64,000 nucleotides of DNA from Euryarchaeota archaeon UBA23 (GTDB taxonomy: Archaea; Thermoplasmatota; Poseidoniia; Poseidoniales; Thalassarchaeaceae), in assembly GCA_002498725.1 (NCBI GenBank), contig DAIJ01000032.1, positions 62,001 to 126,000 of the forward strand, written 5' to 3'. Under the pieces are notes generated by a model, which saw only the letters and a program-made list of their open reading frames with translations, did no database searches and was not told the DNA's origin. The translations under genes were made by a program, and so were the position numbers. Of this stretch, positions 31,436-38,885 are shown in pieces (position 1 is the first letter of the stretch; the number at the start of each line of letters is the position of its first letter).

Positions 31436-31581
31436 TGACTGGGATAATGGAAGCATATGTTGCTTACAGCATTATGCTTGGATTATTATTTTATCATGCT
31501 AAAACACTTTTTAGTGAAATTAAATCTCTGGAATTAGAACTCGAAGAACTAGATTCTTCGTCTTCAAAAGAAGAGGATTAG
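31435..31581 (+). CDS. ccmD: CcmD-like small membrane protein
   Basis: This 48-residue frame overlaps the ccmC stop by one base (TAATG). It has one membrane segment (AYVAYSIMLGLLFYHA, residues 7-22) followed by a charged helix with alternating Glu/Leu (SLELELEELDSS). That layout, one membrane helix plus a short cytoplasmic helix right after ccmC, is typical of CcmD, which helps release haem-loaded CcmE. Sequence similarity in this family is weak, so the call rests on length, topology and position. Confidence 0.7.
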   Translation: MTGIMEAYVAYSIMLGLLFYHAKTLFSEIKSLELELEELDSSSSKEED

Positions 31582-31600
31582 TACTATTCGTAATCGTCAT

Positions 31601-31620
31601 CGGCCCCTCCTAGGGGGTCG
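31601..31620. repeat. Near-perfect 7-bp hairpin upstream of the NMD3 gene
   Basis: CGGCCCC (31601-31607) and GGGGTCG (31614-31620) pair with one G-T wobble around TCCTAG. It lies 20 bases after ccmD and 69 before the NMD3 start, followed by AATTTC. It could end the ccm transcript or belong to the palindrome set close to gene starts. Confidence 0.4.
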
Positions 31621-31688
31621 AATTTCACATCCAACCGGTTCGGGAACCATTCAAACGGAAGACATTAGCCGAATGTTTGAGGGATTGT

Positions 31689-32741
31689 ATGGATGGGACG
31701 GCATTCTGCATAGCTTGCGGTTCTCCTCCCCCTCTCACCAGCACTCGTCTTTGTGAATCTTGTTTGCGTAGTAGAACTAAATTTTCTACGTTGCCAGAAA
31801 GAGTACAACAACATAGATGCGCCAAGTGTTCAATGTATGAGGTAGAAAAGCGCTGGGTAAATATTGGAGAAGAGGAATTAGGTGAACTAAGAGTCCGGGA
31901 AAATCTTGAGCTAATTGATGGATCAGTTGGCGTAAAGGTAGACTTACAATATCAACCAATTGATGAAAGAACATCTAGGATTTATGTGACTGTTTCGGGG
32001 GATCTAGAAGGTTATGAGTTCCATGATGATCATGAAATTCTTTTACAGACAAGTAATGCTGTTTGTCAATCCTGTACACGTAAGGCAGGAGCTTATTTTG
32101 AAGCAACAATGCAGCTAAGAAGCGCAGGACGTAGACTTACTGATAATGAACTAAAGAACCTCAGAGGAACTTTAGATGAGATATTAAATGAATTAGAATC
32201 AGATCCTATGTTTTTTGTTACAAAGGAAGGTCCAGTTACAGGTGGATGGGATCTTCAATTAGGTTCCAAGTCTCTAGCAAGAACATGGGCTAGGAAGTTG
32301 GTGAAAAGATTTGGTGGTACGGTAAAGGAGACCTCCACATTAGTAGGTATGCGCGAAGGTACAGAAGTCACTCGTCTAACTTTATCTTATAGGAAACCTG
32401 CTTATGATCTAGGAGACGTTATACGTCTTAAGAAAAATGATTGGATAGTTAATTCTTGGCAGAAAGATGGCCCGACCTTAAGGAGTATAAAGCAAAACCA
32501 ACGAATTGGCGTTACTTGGAGAGATATGGAAAAGGCGACAGTAAAATGTTCATTATCTGATCAGATAGTTATAGATATACTCAATCTTGATAGCTCAGGA
32601 GCGGAAGTAATGGACCCGTCAGATTACAAAGTGGTCACTGTAGCAATCCCCTATGATCATGATCGATCATGCTCTAGTCTTCGCATTGCCTTCATAGATG
32701 ACACTTGGATTGCATTACCAGGACATAGGGGGGTGGAATGA
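31689..32741 (+). CDS. NMD3-family ribosome assembly protein
   Basis: Archaeal NMD3 binds the large ribosomal subunit; in eukaryotes it is the export adaptor of the 60S particle. The N-terminus is a cysteine-rich zinc region with four Cys pairs or knuckles: CIACG, CESCLRS, HRCAKC and CQSCTRK. The last is followed by AGAYFEATMQLRS, a hallmark of the family, and by the middle and C-terminal domains with FFVTKEGPVTGGWDLQLGS and GGTVKETSTLVGM. The ATG at 31689 is favoured over a TTG four codons earlier. One base separates its stop from the PGI/PMI start. Family call firm. Confidence 0.9.
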   Translation: MDGTAFCIACGSPPPLTSTRLCESCLRSRTKFSTLPERVQQHRCAKCSMYEVEKRWVNIGEEELGELRVRENLELIDGSVGVKVDLQYQPIDERTSRIYVTVSGDLEGYEFHDDHEILLQTSNAVCQSCTRKAGAYFEATMQLRSAGRRLTDNELKNLRGTLDEILNELESDPMFFVTKEGPVTGGWDLQLGSKSLARTWARKLVKRFGGTVKETSTLVGMREGTEVTRLTLSYRKPAYDLGDVIRLKKNDWIVNSWQKDGPTLRSIKQNQRIGVTWRDMEKATVKCSLSDQIVIDILNLDSSGAEVMDPSDYKVVTVAIPYDHDRSCSSLRIAFIDDTWIALPGHRGVE

Positions 32742-32742
32742 G

Positions 32743-33789
32743 ATGGCAGACCCAGATTTTGCTAGTTTATTTGAAAAATATGACAAATCGAATATGATAG
32801 GTTTCACTCGTAATTTCGTTGAAGATCTAAATGTTGCTTTTGCCCAAGATTTAGATTTGGAAATAGATAGAGATTGGAGTGGAATACTTTGTCTGGGTAT
32901 GGGAGGATCTGCCGCAGGAGGTATGTTCTTATCTTCTCTTGCTGAAAATTCTGGAGGTCTACCTTTTGTTATTTGGCAGGACTATGGCCTACCCTCATGG
33001 TGGGGGCCTGATTGGCTAATCTTAGCAACTTCATATTCAGGTAACACTGAAGAAACACTTGATGGAGTTAGAACTGCACTTGAGGAAGGAGGTATTGTGA
33101 TTGGAATTTCATCAGGAGGGAAATTGGAAGAAATACTTACTGATAGCGAAGATGGTTTGTGTCTAAGCATACCTTCCGGGCAGATGCCACGTTCTGCATT
33201 TGGGCACATTTTTGGCACTCAACTTGCAGTATGTTGGTCTTTAGGAATCCTCTCAAGACCTTCTGATGAAAATTTAGAGAATATGAATAATAGGTTACTG
33301 TCAGCTTCTAAATCAGCCGATATAATAGAGGGAGATGGACATCTTTCATCTATGGTGGCGGGAATGAAGAGTCAAGGAATTGGAATTGTTTCTGCAGGAG
33401 AAATGAAACCTGCGGGAATTCGTTTAGCCAATCAAATAAACGAGAATTCTGAGAGATTTGCTAGGCCTGTAACTCTACCCGAAATGAATCATAATGAAAT
33501 TATTCCTTGGGCAAGACATGCAGAAAGTCAAAATTTGATTTATCTTGCTAGTCCATTTACAAATAATCGCACAGTTTCTCGTATTGAATGGATGATGAAG
33601 AATATAGAAGTAACCAATTCATGGCTTGTTGAGTGCGAAGGTGAAAGTTTGCTAGAGAGTCTTCTCTATGCTGCTCACATGTCAGATTGGATTTCCATAG
33701 CCCTCGCATTGATTAATGAAATAGATCCTTCTCAAATGGATGCTATAATTGGATTGAAGGATTATTTATCAAAAGTCTCTAGTAAATAG
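32743..33789 (+). CDS. Bifunctional phosphoglucose/phosphomannose isomerase
   Basis: This SIS-fold isomerase converts fructose-6-phosphate with glucose-6-phosphate or mannose-6-phosphate. The 348-residue length and motifs match the archaeal bifunctional family: LCLGMGGSAAGGMFLSSL (sugar-phosphate loop), LILATSYSGNTEETLDG, the Ser/Gly-rich loop IPSGQMPRSAFGHIF, and the late motifs PEMNHNEIIPW and EIDPSQMDAI. The ATG at 32743 is used since the open frame runs back into the NMD3 gene; a GGGGGGTGG stretch just before gives a ribosome site. The 3' end overlaps the convergent M23-like gene by 11 bases. Confidence 0.92.
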   Translation: MADPDFASLFEKYDKSNMIGFTRNFVEDLNVAFAQDLDLEIDRDWSGILCLGMGGSAAGGMFLSSLAENSGGLPFVIWQDYGLPSWWGPDWLILATSYSGNTEETLDGVRTALEEGGIVIGISSGGKLEEILTDSEDGLCLSIPSGQMPRSAFGHIFGTQLAVCWSLGILSRPSDENLENMNNRLLSASKSADIIEGDGHLSSMVAGMKSQGIGIVSAGEMKPAGIRLANQINENSERFARPVTLPEMNHNEIIPWARHAESQNLIYLASPFTNNRTVSRIEWMMKNIEVTNSWLVECEGESLLESLLYAAHMSDWISIALALINEIDPSQMDAIIGLKDYLSKVSSK

Positions 33790-34360
33790 GACCCAATACC
33801 AATCTTGGATCTGGATAATTTCTTAGAGCCAATTCTCTATCTTCGGGTTTTACAACTCCTGGCATATCATGTGTTTCGGGTTCTAGTAAAGATAATTGAA
33901 AGTGAAGATGAGGATCCCAACCTCCATTTTCATGTTTATCTCCCATCCAGCATATGACTTCTCCTTTGCTAATTTTTTGTCCAATCTCTTTACCATCTAT
34001 TGATTGGGAGTTTAGATGACCGTACAATGCCCATACAGGTATACCTCCAATATCATGCTTGGTGATTATTACATAACCATAGTCTCCATCTTCAGGATTA
34101 TACCCAAAGTGTGAGATTTCACCCTCTTTAAAAGCCATACAAGGAGTCCCTACTGGTCCACCTATGTCTATTCCAATGTGTAGGAATCTACCATCTGAAA
34201 AAATATCTGTGGAATACATGCCAGGGCGTAATTCATCATATCTTCCTATGTCAAATTCATATTCTGAAGGTTCGTATTCACCAGTTGTAAAGTCTCTCAC
34301 ATCATATTTGTCTGGTAGATTTACAACAGGGTGGTAACTATCAGTATCCCAATCAATCAT
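33779..34360 (-). CDS. M23/LytM-fold metallopeptidase-like protein without signal peptide
   Basis: The domain is seen as HIGIDIGGPVGTP (first zinc ligands HxxxD), WALYGHLNS and DPHLHFQLS (HxH), the three M23 motifs in order. In bacteria such enzymes cut peptidoglycan cross-links; archaea lack murein, so the substrate here is unknown. The 193-residue protein from the ATG at 34358-34360 has no signal peptide and no membrane segment, implying a cytoplasmic or otherwise exported role. The C-terminal LALRNYPDPRLVLG resembles extra text found in some M23 proteins fused to other enzymes. It follows rmuC by 25 bases on the same strand and overlaps PGI/PMI tail to tail. Confidence 0.82.
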   Translation of the reverse strand: MIDWDTDSYHPVVNLPDKYDVRDFTTGEYEPSEYEFDIGRYDELRPGMYSTDIFSDGRFLHIGIDIGGPVGTPCMAFKEGEISHFGYNPEDGDYGYVIITKHDIGGIPVWALYGHLNSQSIDGKEIGQKISKGEVICWMGDKHENGGWDPHLHFQLSLLEPETHDMPGVVKPEDRELALRNYPDPRLVLGPIY

Positions 34361-34385
34361 ACCCCTGCGAGAGGGTAACAGGACA

Positions 34386-35594
34386 TCATTCCTCCTCTTG
34401 GGCTTCTTCTGCAAGAGCCCTAATTCCACTCTTTTCTCTCAATTCTTTCTTGGTTCTAGCGCCAAGTTCCTTCAAATTCTCTGTCCGACGGATTACGTTA
34501 CCTCGTCCCTCTTTTAGTCGACTCAAGGCTTCATCATATGTTTCAGTTGCTTGCTTGAGTCTGAATCCAACATCTGTAAATGACTCAAGAAATCTTACAA
34601 TTTGGTCGTATAGTCCCCCAGCCTCGTCAATAAGTTTGATTTGATTTTTACTTTGCAATTCACGTTTCCACATATCTTTGATTAGTATTAATGCTGTTAC
34701 AATGGTTGCTCCTGTGACTACCTTTACATTGATATTACCTGCTAAATCCATATACAGTTCCGGACTTTGTCGCATGGCGGCTCCGAAGGCACTTTCTAGT
34801 GGTACAAACATCAACACAAATTCAACAGAGTTTACTGTTTCCATATCTTGGTACCTCTTTGATGCTAGCTTCTTTGCATGATTCGCTATTGACTCACAAT
34901 GATCTTTCATTGCTTCCTCTGCTTCCAATTCATTTTCTGCATTAACAAATCGATCCCAAGCCTTTAGAGATACTTTGGAATCAATAATCACTTGACGATT
35001 ATCTGGTAAATTGATAATGAAGTCAGTTCTCTTACGCTTCCCATCAGCAGACGTTTCTGAAAGTTGCTTAACATAATCTCTATTCTCAACAAATCCCATT
35101 GATTGCAGTAGATTTTCCAAAACCAGTTCCCCCCACGCACCCTGAGCTTGCGCGTCCGCTTTTAGTGCATTAGTCAGAGATTTTGTATCCTCACTTAATT
35201 TAATGCCGAGATTAGCGACAGTGTTTATCTCATTTTTTAATTTAGCATCGCGATCAATAGATTCTCGTTCAAAACGGTTGATATTTTCATTAAAGTTCTT
35301 TAGATCCTGCTGCAATTTTTCAGTAGCATTTTTGAAAGATGATTCTTTTTCAATATCTGCTTCTTTTACCACGGACTTAAACGCCTCAGTAGCAGCAATT
35401 TTGTATGAGTCTAGCATTTGAGTCTTAGTTTCTTCTAAAGCGGTACCCTTTGCCTCAAGAAGTGTTTTAGTCCTGAGTAATTCAATCTCAATTTCCTCTG
35501 TTCCAAGGGGGTTATTCGGTCTTTTTATTACCCATAAAGCACCTGCTCCTACAATTATTCCAAGAAGAACATAGACAAGCGCCAAGAGTTCCAT
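34386..35594 (-). CDS. rmuC: RmuC-family protein
   Basis: RmuC is a nuclease-like protein linked to limiting inversions at short inverted repeats. The 402-residue protein has an N-terminal membrane segment (residues 3-20), a long coiled coil (about 25-130) and the RmuC domain (about 130-360) with AQGAWGELVLENLLQSMGFV, DFIINLPDNRQVIIDSKVSLKAW and PLESAFGAAMRQSPELY. The Asp/Gln/Lys set in VIIDSKVSL looks like a PD-(D/E)XK nuclease core. The ATG at 35592-35594 is good. It is better known in bacteria; its partner here, an M23-like gene, is also of bacterial type, so the pair may have come by transfer. Confidence 0.92.
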   Translation of the reverse strand: MELLALVYVLLGIIVGAGALWVIKRPNNPLGTEEIEIELLRTKTLLEAKGTALEETKTQMLDSYKIAATEAFKSVVKEADIEKESSFKNATEKLQQDLKNFNENINRFERESIDRDAKLKNEINTVANLGIKLSEDTKSLTNALKADAQAQGAWGELVLENLLQSMGFVENRDYVKQLSETSADGKRKRTDFIINLPDNRQVIIDSKVSLKAWDRFVNAENELEAEEAMKDHCESIANHAKKLASKRYQDMETVNSVEFVLMFVPLESAFGAAMRQSPELYMDLAGNINVKVVTGATIVTALILIKDMWKRELQSKNQIKLIDEAGGLYDQIVRFLESFTDVGFRLKQATETYDEALSRLKEGRGNVIRRTENLKELGARTKKELREKSGIRALAEEAQEEE

Positions 35595-35692
35595 ATATCT
35601 GCAATAATAATTGAGAGTATTTTAACAATTGCAGTATAATGTCTAATTATCAGCAAACATACTTTTAGGTACCTGTTATAGATCGCGAGTTC

Positions 35693-36799
35693 ATGAGTTC
35701 TCTTGGTAGAGTTCGTTGTGCTATATTAGGCGCTAGAGGTTTGGTAGCACAACGATTTTTCCAAAGATTGCAACATCATCCTTGGATTCAACCAGTAGCA
35801 GTTATTGGTTCCTCTTCAACTGCTGGAACTCCCTACGACGAATGTCTTTGGAGCCTTGAAGAGCCTAGACCAATTAATACTGATTTGATAATTGATGGAT
35901 TAGATGATAAAGAACAGTTAGCTCAAAAATTAAACCAATTGGGTGTCAGAATTGTGTTTTCCGCACTTCCTGACGAACCGGCTGGAAAAGTTGAGAAATA
36001 TCTAGCATCTTCAGGTTTCGTTGTAATATCTCATGCACAGGTAAATCGATTGGAAGAAGAAATTCCTCTGATAATTCCCGAAGTCAATACTTCAGACCTA
36101 TCTCTATTAGATGTACAGAACTTCTATGGTGATGGTAAACTAGTTTCTTGTAGTAACTGCATGGTTGTTCCTCTTGCCCTTTCAATAAGTCCGATATCAA
36201 ATATTTACGACATTGTATCAATCAATATATCTACTGAGCAGTCACTATCAGGAGGGGGTCGAAAAATGCTATCTGATAATCTTGAAAGCGGGTCTATTGA
36301 TCCAGAAATCCCAGGTGAGAGTGAATCAGTTAAGGAGGAATTGAAGAGAATTCTAAATGCTGATTTCATCATCAATGCAAATTGTAAGAGAGTTTTACGG
36401 CATCATGGTCATAGTGCCCGTGTTGTCATCCAGTTCAATCAATCAATTAGTGCACATAAAATAATTACAAAATGGGATGAATTTACTAGTAGATCTCAAA
36501 AACTTTCTTTACCTTCTGCTCCGGGAAAAATCATTCATTTTGTTGATGGTCCTATCTCTGATAGTCATAGATGGTTGGGATTTGAAACCTCAAAGAATCC
36601 TTCAAAGGATCTACGTGCAGGAATGGGTGTGGCTATTTCTGATGTCCAAGTTGAAGAAATGGTATTGGGTTTTACAGTATTTTGTGATAATACAATCAGA
36701 GGTGCCGCAGGTTATGGGGTACTTCTTGCGGAACAACTTCTTGCTGATGGTTTAGTTCATGATAATGATACAGTTCTAACACAAACAGGTAACCAATGA
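35693..36799 (+). CDS. asd: Aspartate-semialdehyde dehydrogenase
   Basis: It reduces aspartyl phosphate to aspartate semialdehyde with NADPH, for lysine, threonine and methionine. The N-terminal Rossmann loop is AILGARGLVAQRFFQRLQ; the catalytic Cys is in VSCSNCMVVPLALS. The SGGGRKML stretch matches the SGAG region, and late residues include a His-rich segment KRVLRHHGHSARV. The 368-residue length fits the archaeal/fungal-type branch. ATG at 35693 follows about 100 bases of AT-rich non-coding DNA. The middle is more divergent than usual, so the exact substrate is less certain than the family. Confidence 0.85.
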   Translation: MSSLGRVRCAILGARGLVAQRFFQRLQHHPWIQPVAVIGSSSTAGTPYDECLWSLEEPRPINTDLIIDGLDDKEQLAQKLNQLGVRIVFSALPDEPAGKVEKYLASSGFVVISHAQVNRLEEEIPLIIPEVNTSDLSLLDVQNFYGDGKLVSCSNCMVVPLALSISPISNIYDIVSINISTEQSLSGGGRKMLSDNLESGSIDPEIPGESESVKEELKRILNADFIINANCKRVLRHHGHSARVVIQFNQSISAHKIITKWDEFTSRSQKLSLPSAPGKIIHFVDGPISDSHRWLGFETSKNPSKDLRAGMGVAISDVQVEEMVLGFTVFCDNTIRGAAGYGVLLAEQLLADGLVHDNDTVLTQTGNQ

Positions 36800-36842
36800 T
36801 TTCTATAGGTTGGTATATTTTCAACCACACAAGCAAATAGTA

Positions 36843-37475
36843 ATGTCCCTTACGGAACTCGTGAAACAGCGTAGTCTGGCTATGATTTTGTCTTCACTTC
36901 CAGAACATCCTTGTAATAGCGTAGAATTAGAACAATATTCTACAAGTGGCGATATTGCCGCAATATTGACTATGGAGATGCTAGCTAGAGGGGATTTAAA
37001 TCAAGATTCAGTAGTGGTAGATTTGGGTTCGGGAAATGGTATTTTGGGTATTTCTACTGCATTAATGGGTGCTTCACAAGTTGTATTGGTAGAGATTGAC
37101 CAGTCAGCTTGTGCTATTGCATTTGAGGCAATAAAGAAGACAAAAGTAGGAGATATAGTGGAAGTTATGTGCTGTTCTGTAGATGAATCACTAGATTTGG
37201 TAGGAGTAGATCTGGTGATATCGAATCCACCATGGGGTTTTCAGACTCCTAAGGCTGATCGCCCATTTCTCGAAGCAATAATTCGCAGTGAAGCGACATC
37301 CTATCTAATTCATAGCGCAGAAGCCACTCATATTGAACCAATGTTTCGTAATTTGAGTTGGGGTGTGGAACGATGGTGGGAGGCAGATTTTTCATTACCA
37401 TCAAGATATCCTCATCATTCTAAGCGTCAATCCAGAACTAAAGCAGCATTCTGGAGATTAACTCCTCCTTCGTAA
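36843..37475 (+). CDS. METTL5-like N6-adenine RNA methyltransferase
   Basis: Methyltransferase of the METTL5 branch, which in eukaryotes puts m6A on small-subunit rRNA. Evidence: LEQYSTSGDIAAILTMEML (the family LEQYxT opening), SAM-binding VVDLGSGNGILGISTALMG, and the NPPWG catalytic motif (ISNPPWGFQ) followed by ADRPFLEAI and the SYLIHS stretch. With the ATG at 36843 the protein has 210 residues, the usual size. It lies 43 bases after asd and 69 before the Csl4 fusion. N6-adenine chemistry follows from the NPPW motif; the rRNA target is inferred from the family. Confidence 0.87.
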   Translation: MSLTELVKQRSLAMILSSLPEHPCNSVELEQYSTSGDIAAILTMEMLARGDLNQDSVVVDLGSGNGILGISTALMGASQVVLVEIDQSACAIAFEAIKKTKVGDIVEVMCCSVDESLDLVGVDLVISNPPWGFQTPKADRPFLEAIIRSEATSYLIHSAEATHIEPMFRNLSWGVERWWEADFSLPSRYPHHSKRQSRTKAAFWRLTPPS

Positions 37476-37503
37476 AATTCCTCGGTATTGCCATGCTATC
37501 CAT

Positions 37504-37534
37504 GGCCGGACCGTTCATAGGGGGCTGTCCGGTC
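37504..37534 (+). promoter_or_regulatory. Stem-loop just before the Csl4-fusion gene
   Basis: GGCCGGAC (37504-37511) pairs with GTCCGGTC (37527-37534), one G-T wobble, around 15 bases that include TTCATAGGGGG. It ends ten bases before the ATG of the Csl4 fusion, where a ribosome site would be. It may be a leader structure read by the RNA-binding product itself; this is inference. Confidence 0.4.
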
Positions 37535-37544
37535 GCGCGGCTTA

Positions 37545-38849
37545 ATGAGTGCTGTTGCTGGTGACTTTGTAACCCCCGGCAATCCTGTAGAGGTACCTGA
37601 TGGCTCAGAACTTGGAATAGGGGTAATCGAAACTGATTCAGGCGCTGTGGCATTATTTACAGGTACTGTAAAGAATAAAGATGGCAGAATTTCGATAGAA
37701 TCTAGTTCAGATTCAGTAAATATGCCAGTAGTTGGGGATGAAGTAATTGCTCAGGTAACAAAATTAATGCCTAAGGTTGCCATGGTTAGACTCCTCCACA
37801 TAGAAAAACCAGGAGGTCATAGGAATTTGTCTGCTGAACATCTTCATGCCGACATATTTGTTACTGAAATTGTAGATCGCTTCTTGCCTTCACCAGGAGA
37901 TGCCATGAGATCTCGAGACTTTTTACGTGTTCGAATAACTCAGGTTGAACCTAACATTAAGGCCAGTACTCGAGGTTCTCCTGAACTTGGTGTTCTTGCA
38001 GCGATTTGCCCTGCATGTGGCATTGATCTTATACTGTCTTCAACAAATAATGACTTCAATGTGGATTGTCCAAGATGTGATTATACAGGGTATAGAGCAC
38101 TTTCGAATGGTTTTGGCCATGGCCACCTTTTAGGCGAAGACATCCAGAATTTAAATCGTCTAGGAGAAAGGTGGTCAGCAGAGGCAGAACCGTATCTAGG
38201 GCATGAAGGCGCTAGACCATATTTGTCACCTTTAGCAGATCATCGTCGCGGTATTACTCATGATGCTCCGGCCCCTGCAATCCGTATGCGCTCTCAAATG
38301 ACAGGAAAAGGAGGCAGCGGAGGAAGAGGTAAAGGTGTTCAGCGTGTAAAACATGATTGTAAATGTACACTTTGTGGAACCGAGACATCCGTTCCCTTTG
38401 AACCAACACCGGGTAAACCTATTCGATGTAGAGATTGTATGGATAAGGTGAAAGAAGGGAAAGCTAGCAAAGAACAATTGGCGGCGGAAAGAGAACTCCT
38501 AATGACGGCTAGAGCAGAAGCAGCGGAAGCCTCAGGCATCAAATTATTCATAGCTCGTTTATCATATTCTGCTAGTGAAGACGAACTTAGAGAACTATTC
38601 AGTAAGTATGGAGAAATTACAGAGTGCAGCATCGCCAAAGATAAGGAATCAGGAAAGTCTAGGGGCTTCGCTTTCGTTAAATTTTCTAGTCGGAAGGCGG
38701 GTCAAAAGGCAATCAATGAACTCAATGGTTCAGAAGTCCATGGACGTAAAATAAACATTCAGGAATCAAATGAGGGCGGAGGGCGCCGCGAAGGCGGCAG
38801 AGGTGGTAGAAATAACGCCCGCCATAGAGGAAAAAGATCGAAGTCGTGA
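37545..38849 (+). CDS. Exosome protein Csl4 fused to a zinc finger, RRM and RGG tail
   Basis: Residues 1-180 are a full archaeal Csl4: N-terminal beta domain (VTPGNPVEVPDGSELG), S1 RNA-binding domain (about 60-140) and zinc ribbon (CPACG near 155, CPRCDY near 175). Csl4 caps the archaeal RNA exosome and helps select RNA. The usual protein ends there. This one continues: a linker, a second Cys motif CKCTLCGTETSVPFEPTPGK with CRDC (about 271-297), a helix, an RRM (about 332-405) with RNP2 LFIARL and RNP1 RGFAFVKF, and a Gly/Arg-rich tail (GGGRREGGRGGRNNARHRGK). The frame is continuous and the codon style does not change. The long 3' extension is therefore a real fusion of four RNA-binding parts, unless the host also has a short Csl4 elsewhere. 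Confidence 0.9.
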   Translation: MSAVAGDFVTPGNPVEVPDGSELGIGVIETDSGAVALFTGTVKNKDGRISIESSSDSVNMPVVGDEVIAQVTKLMPKVAMVRLLHIEKPGGHRNLSAEHLHADIFVTEIVDRFLPSPGDAMRSRDFLRVRITQVEPNIKASTRGSPELGVLAAICPACGIDLILSSTNNDFNVDCPRCDYTGYRALSNGFGHGHLLGEDIQNLNRLGERWSAEAEPYLGHEGARPYLSPLADHRRGITHDAPAPAIRMRSQMTGKGGSGGRGKGVQRVKHDCKCTLCGTETSVPFEPTPGKPIRCRDCMDKVKEGKASKEQLAAERELLMTARAEAAEASGIKLFIARLSYSASEDELRELFSKYGEITECSIAKDKESGKSRGFAFVKFSSRKAGQKAINELNGSEVHGRKINIQESNEGGGRREGGRGGRNNARHRGKRSKS

Positions 38850-38885
38850 AGACTTGAACCTCAACCCGACAAATAGGGACGAGTT

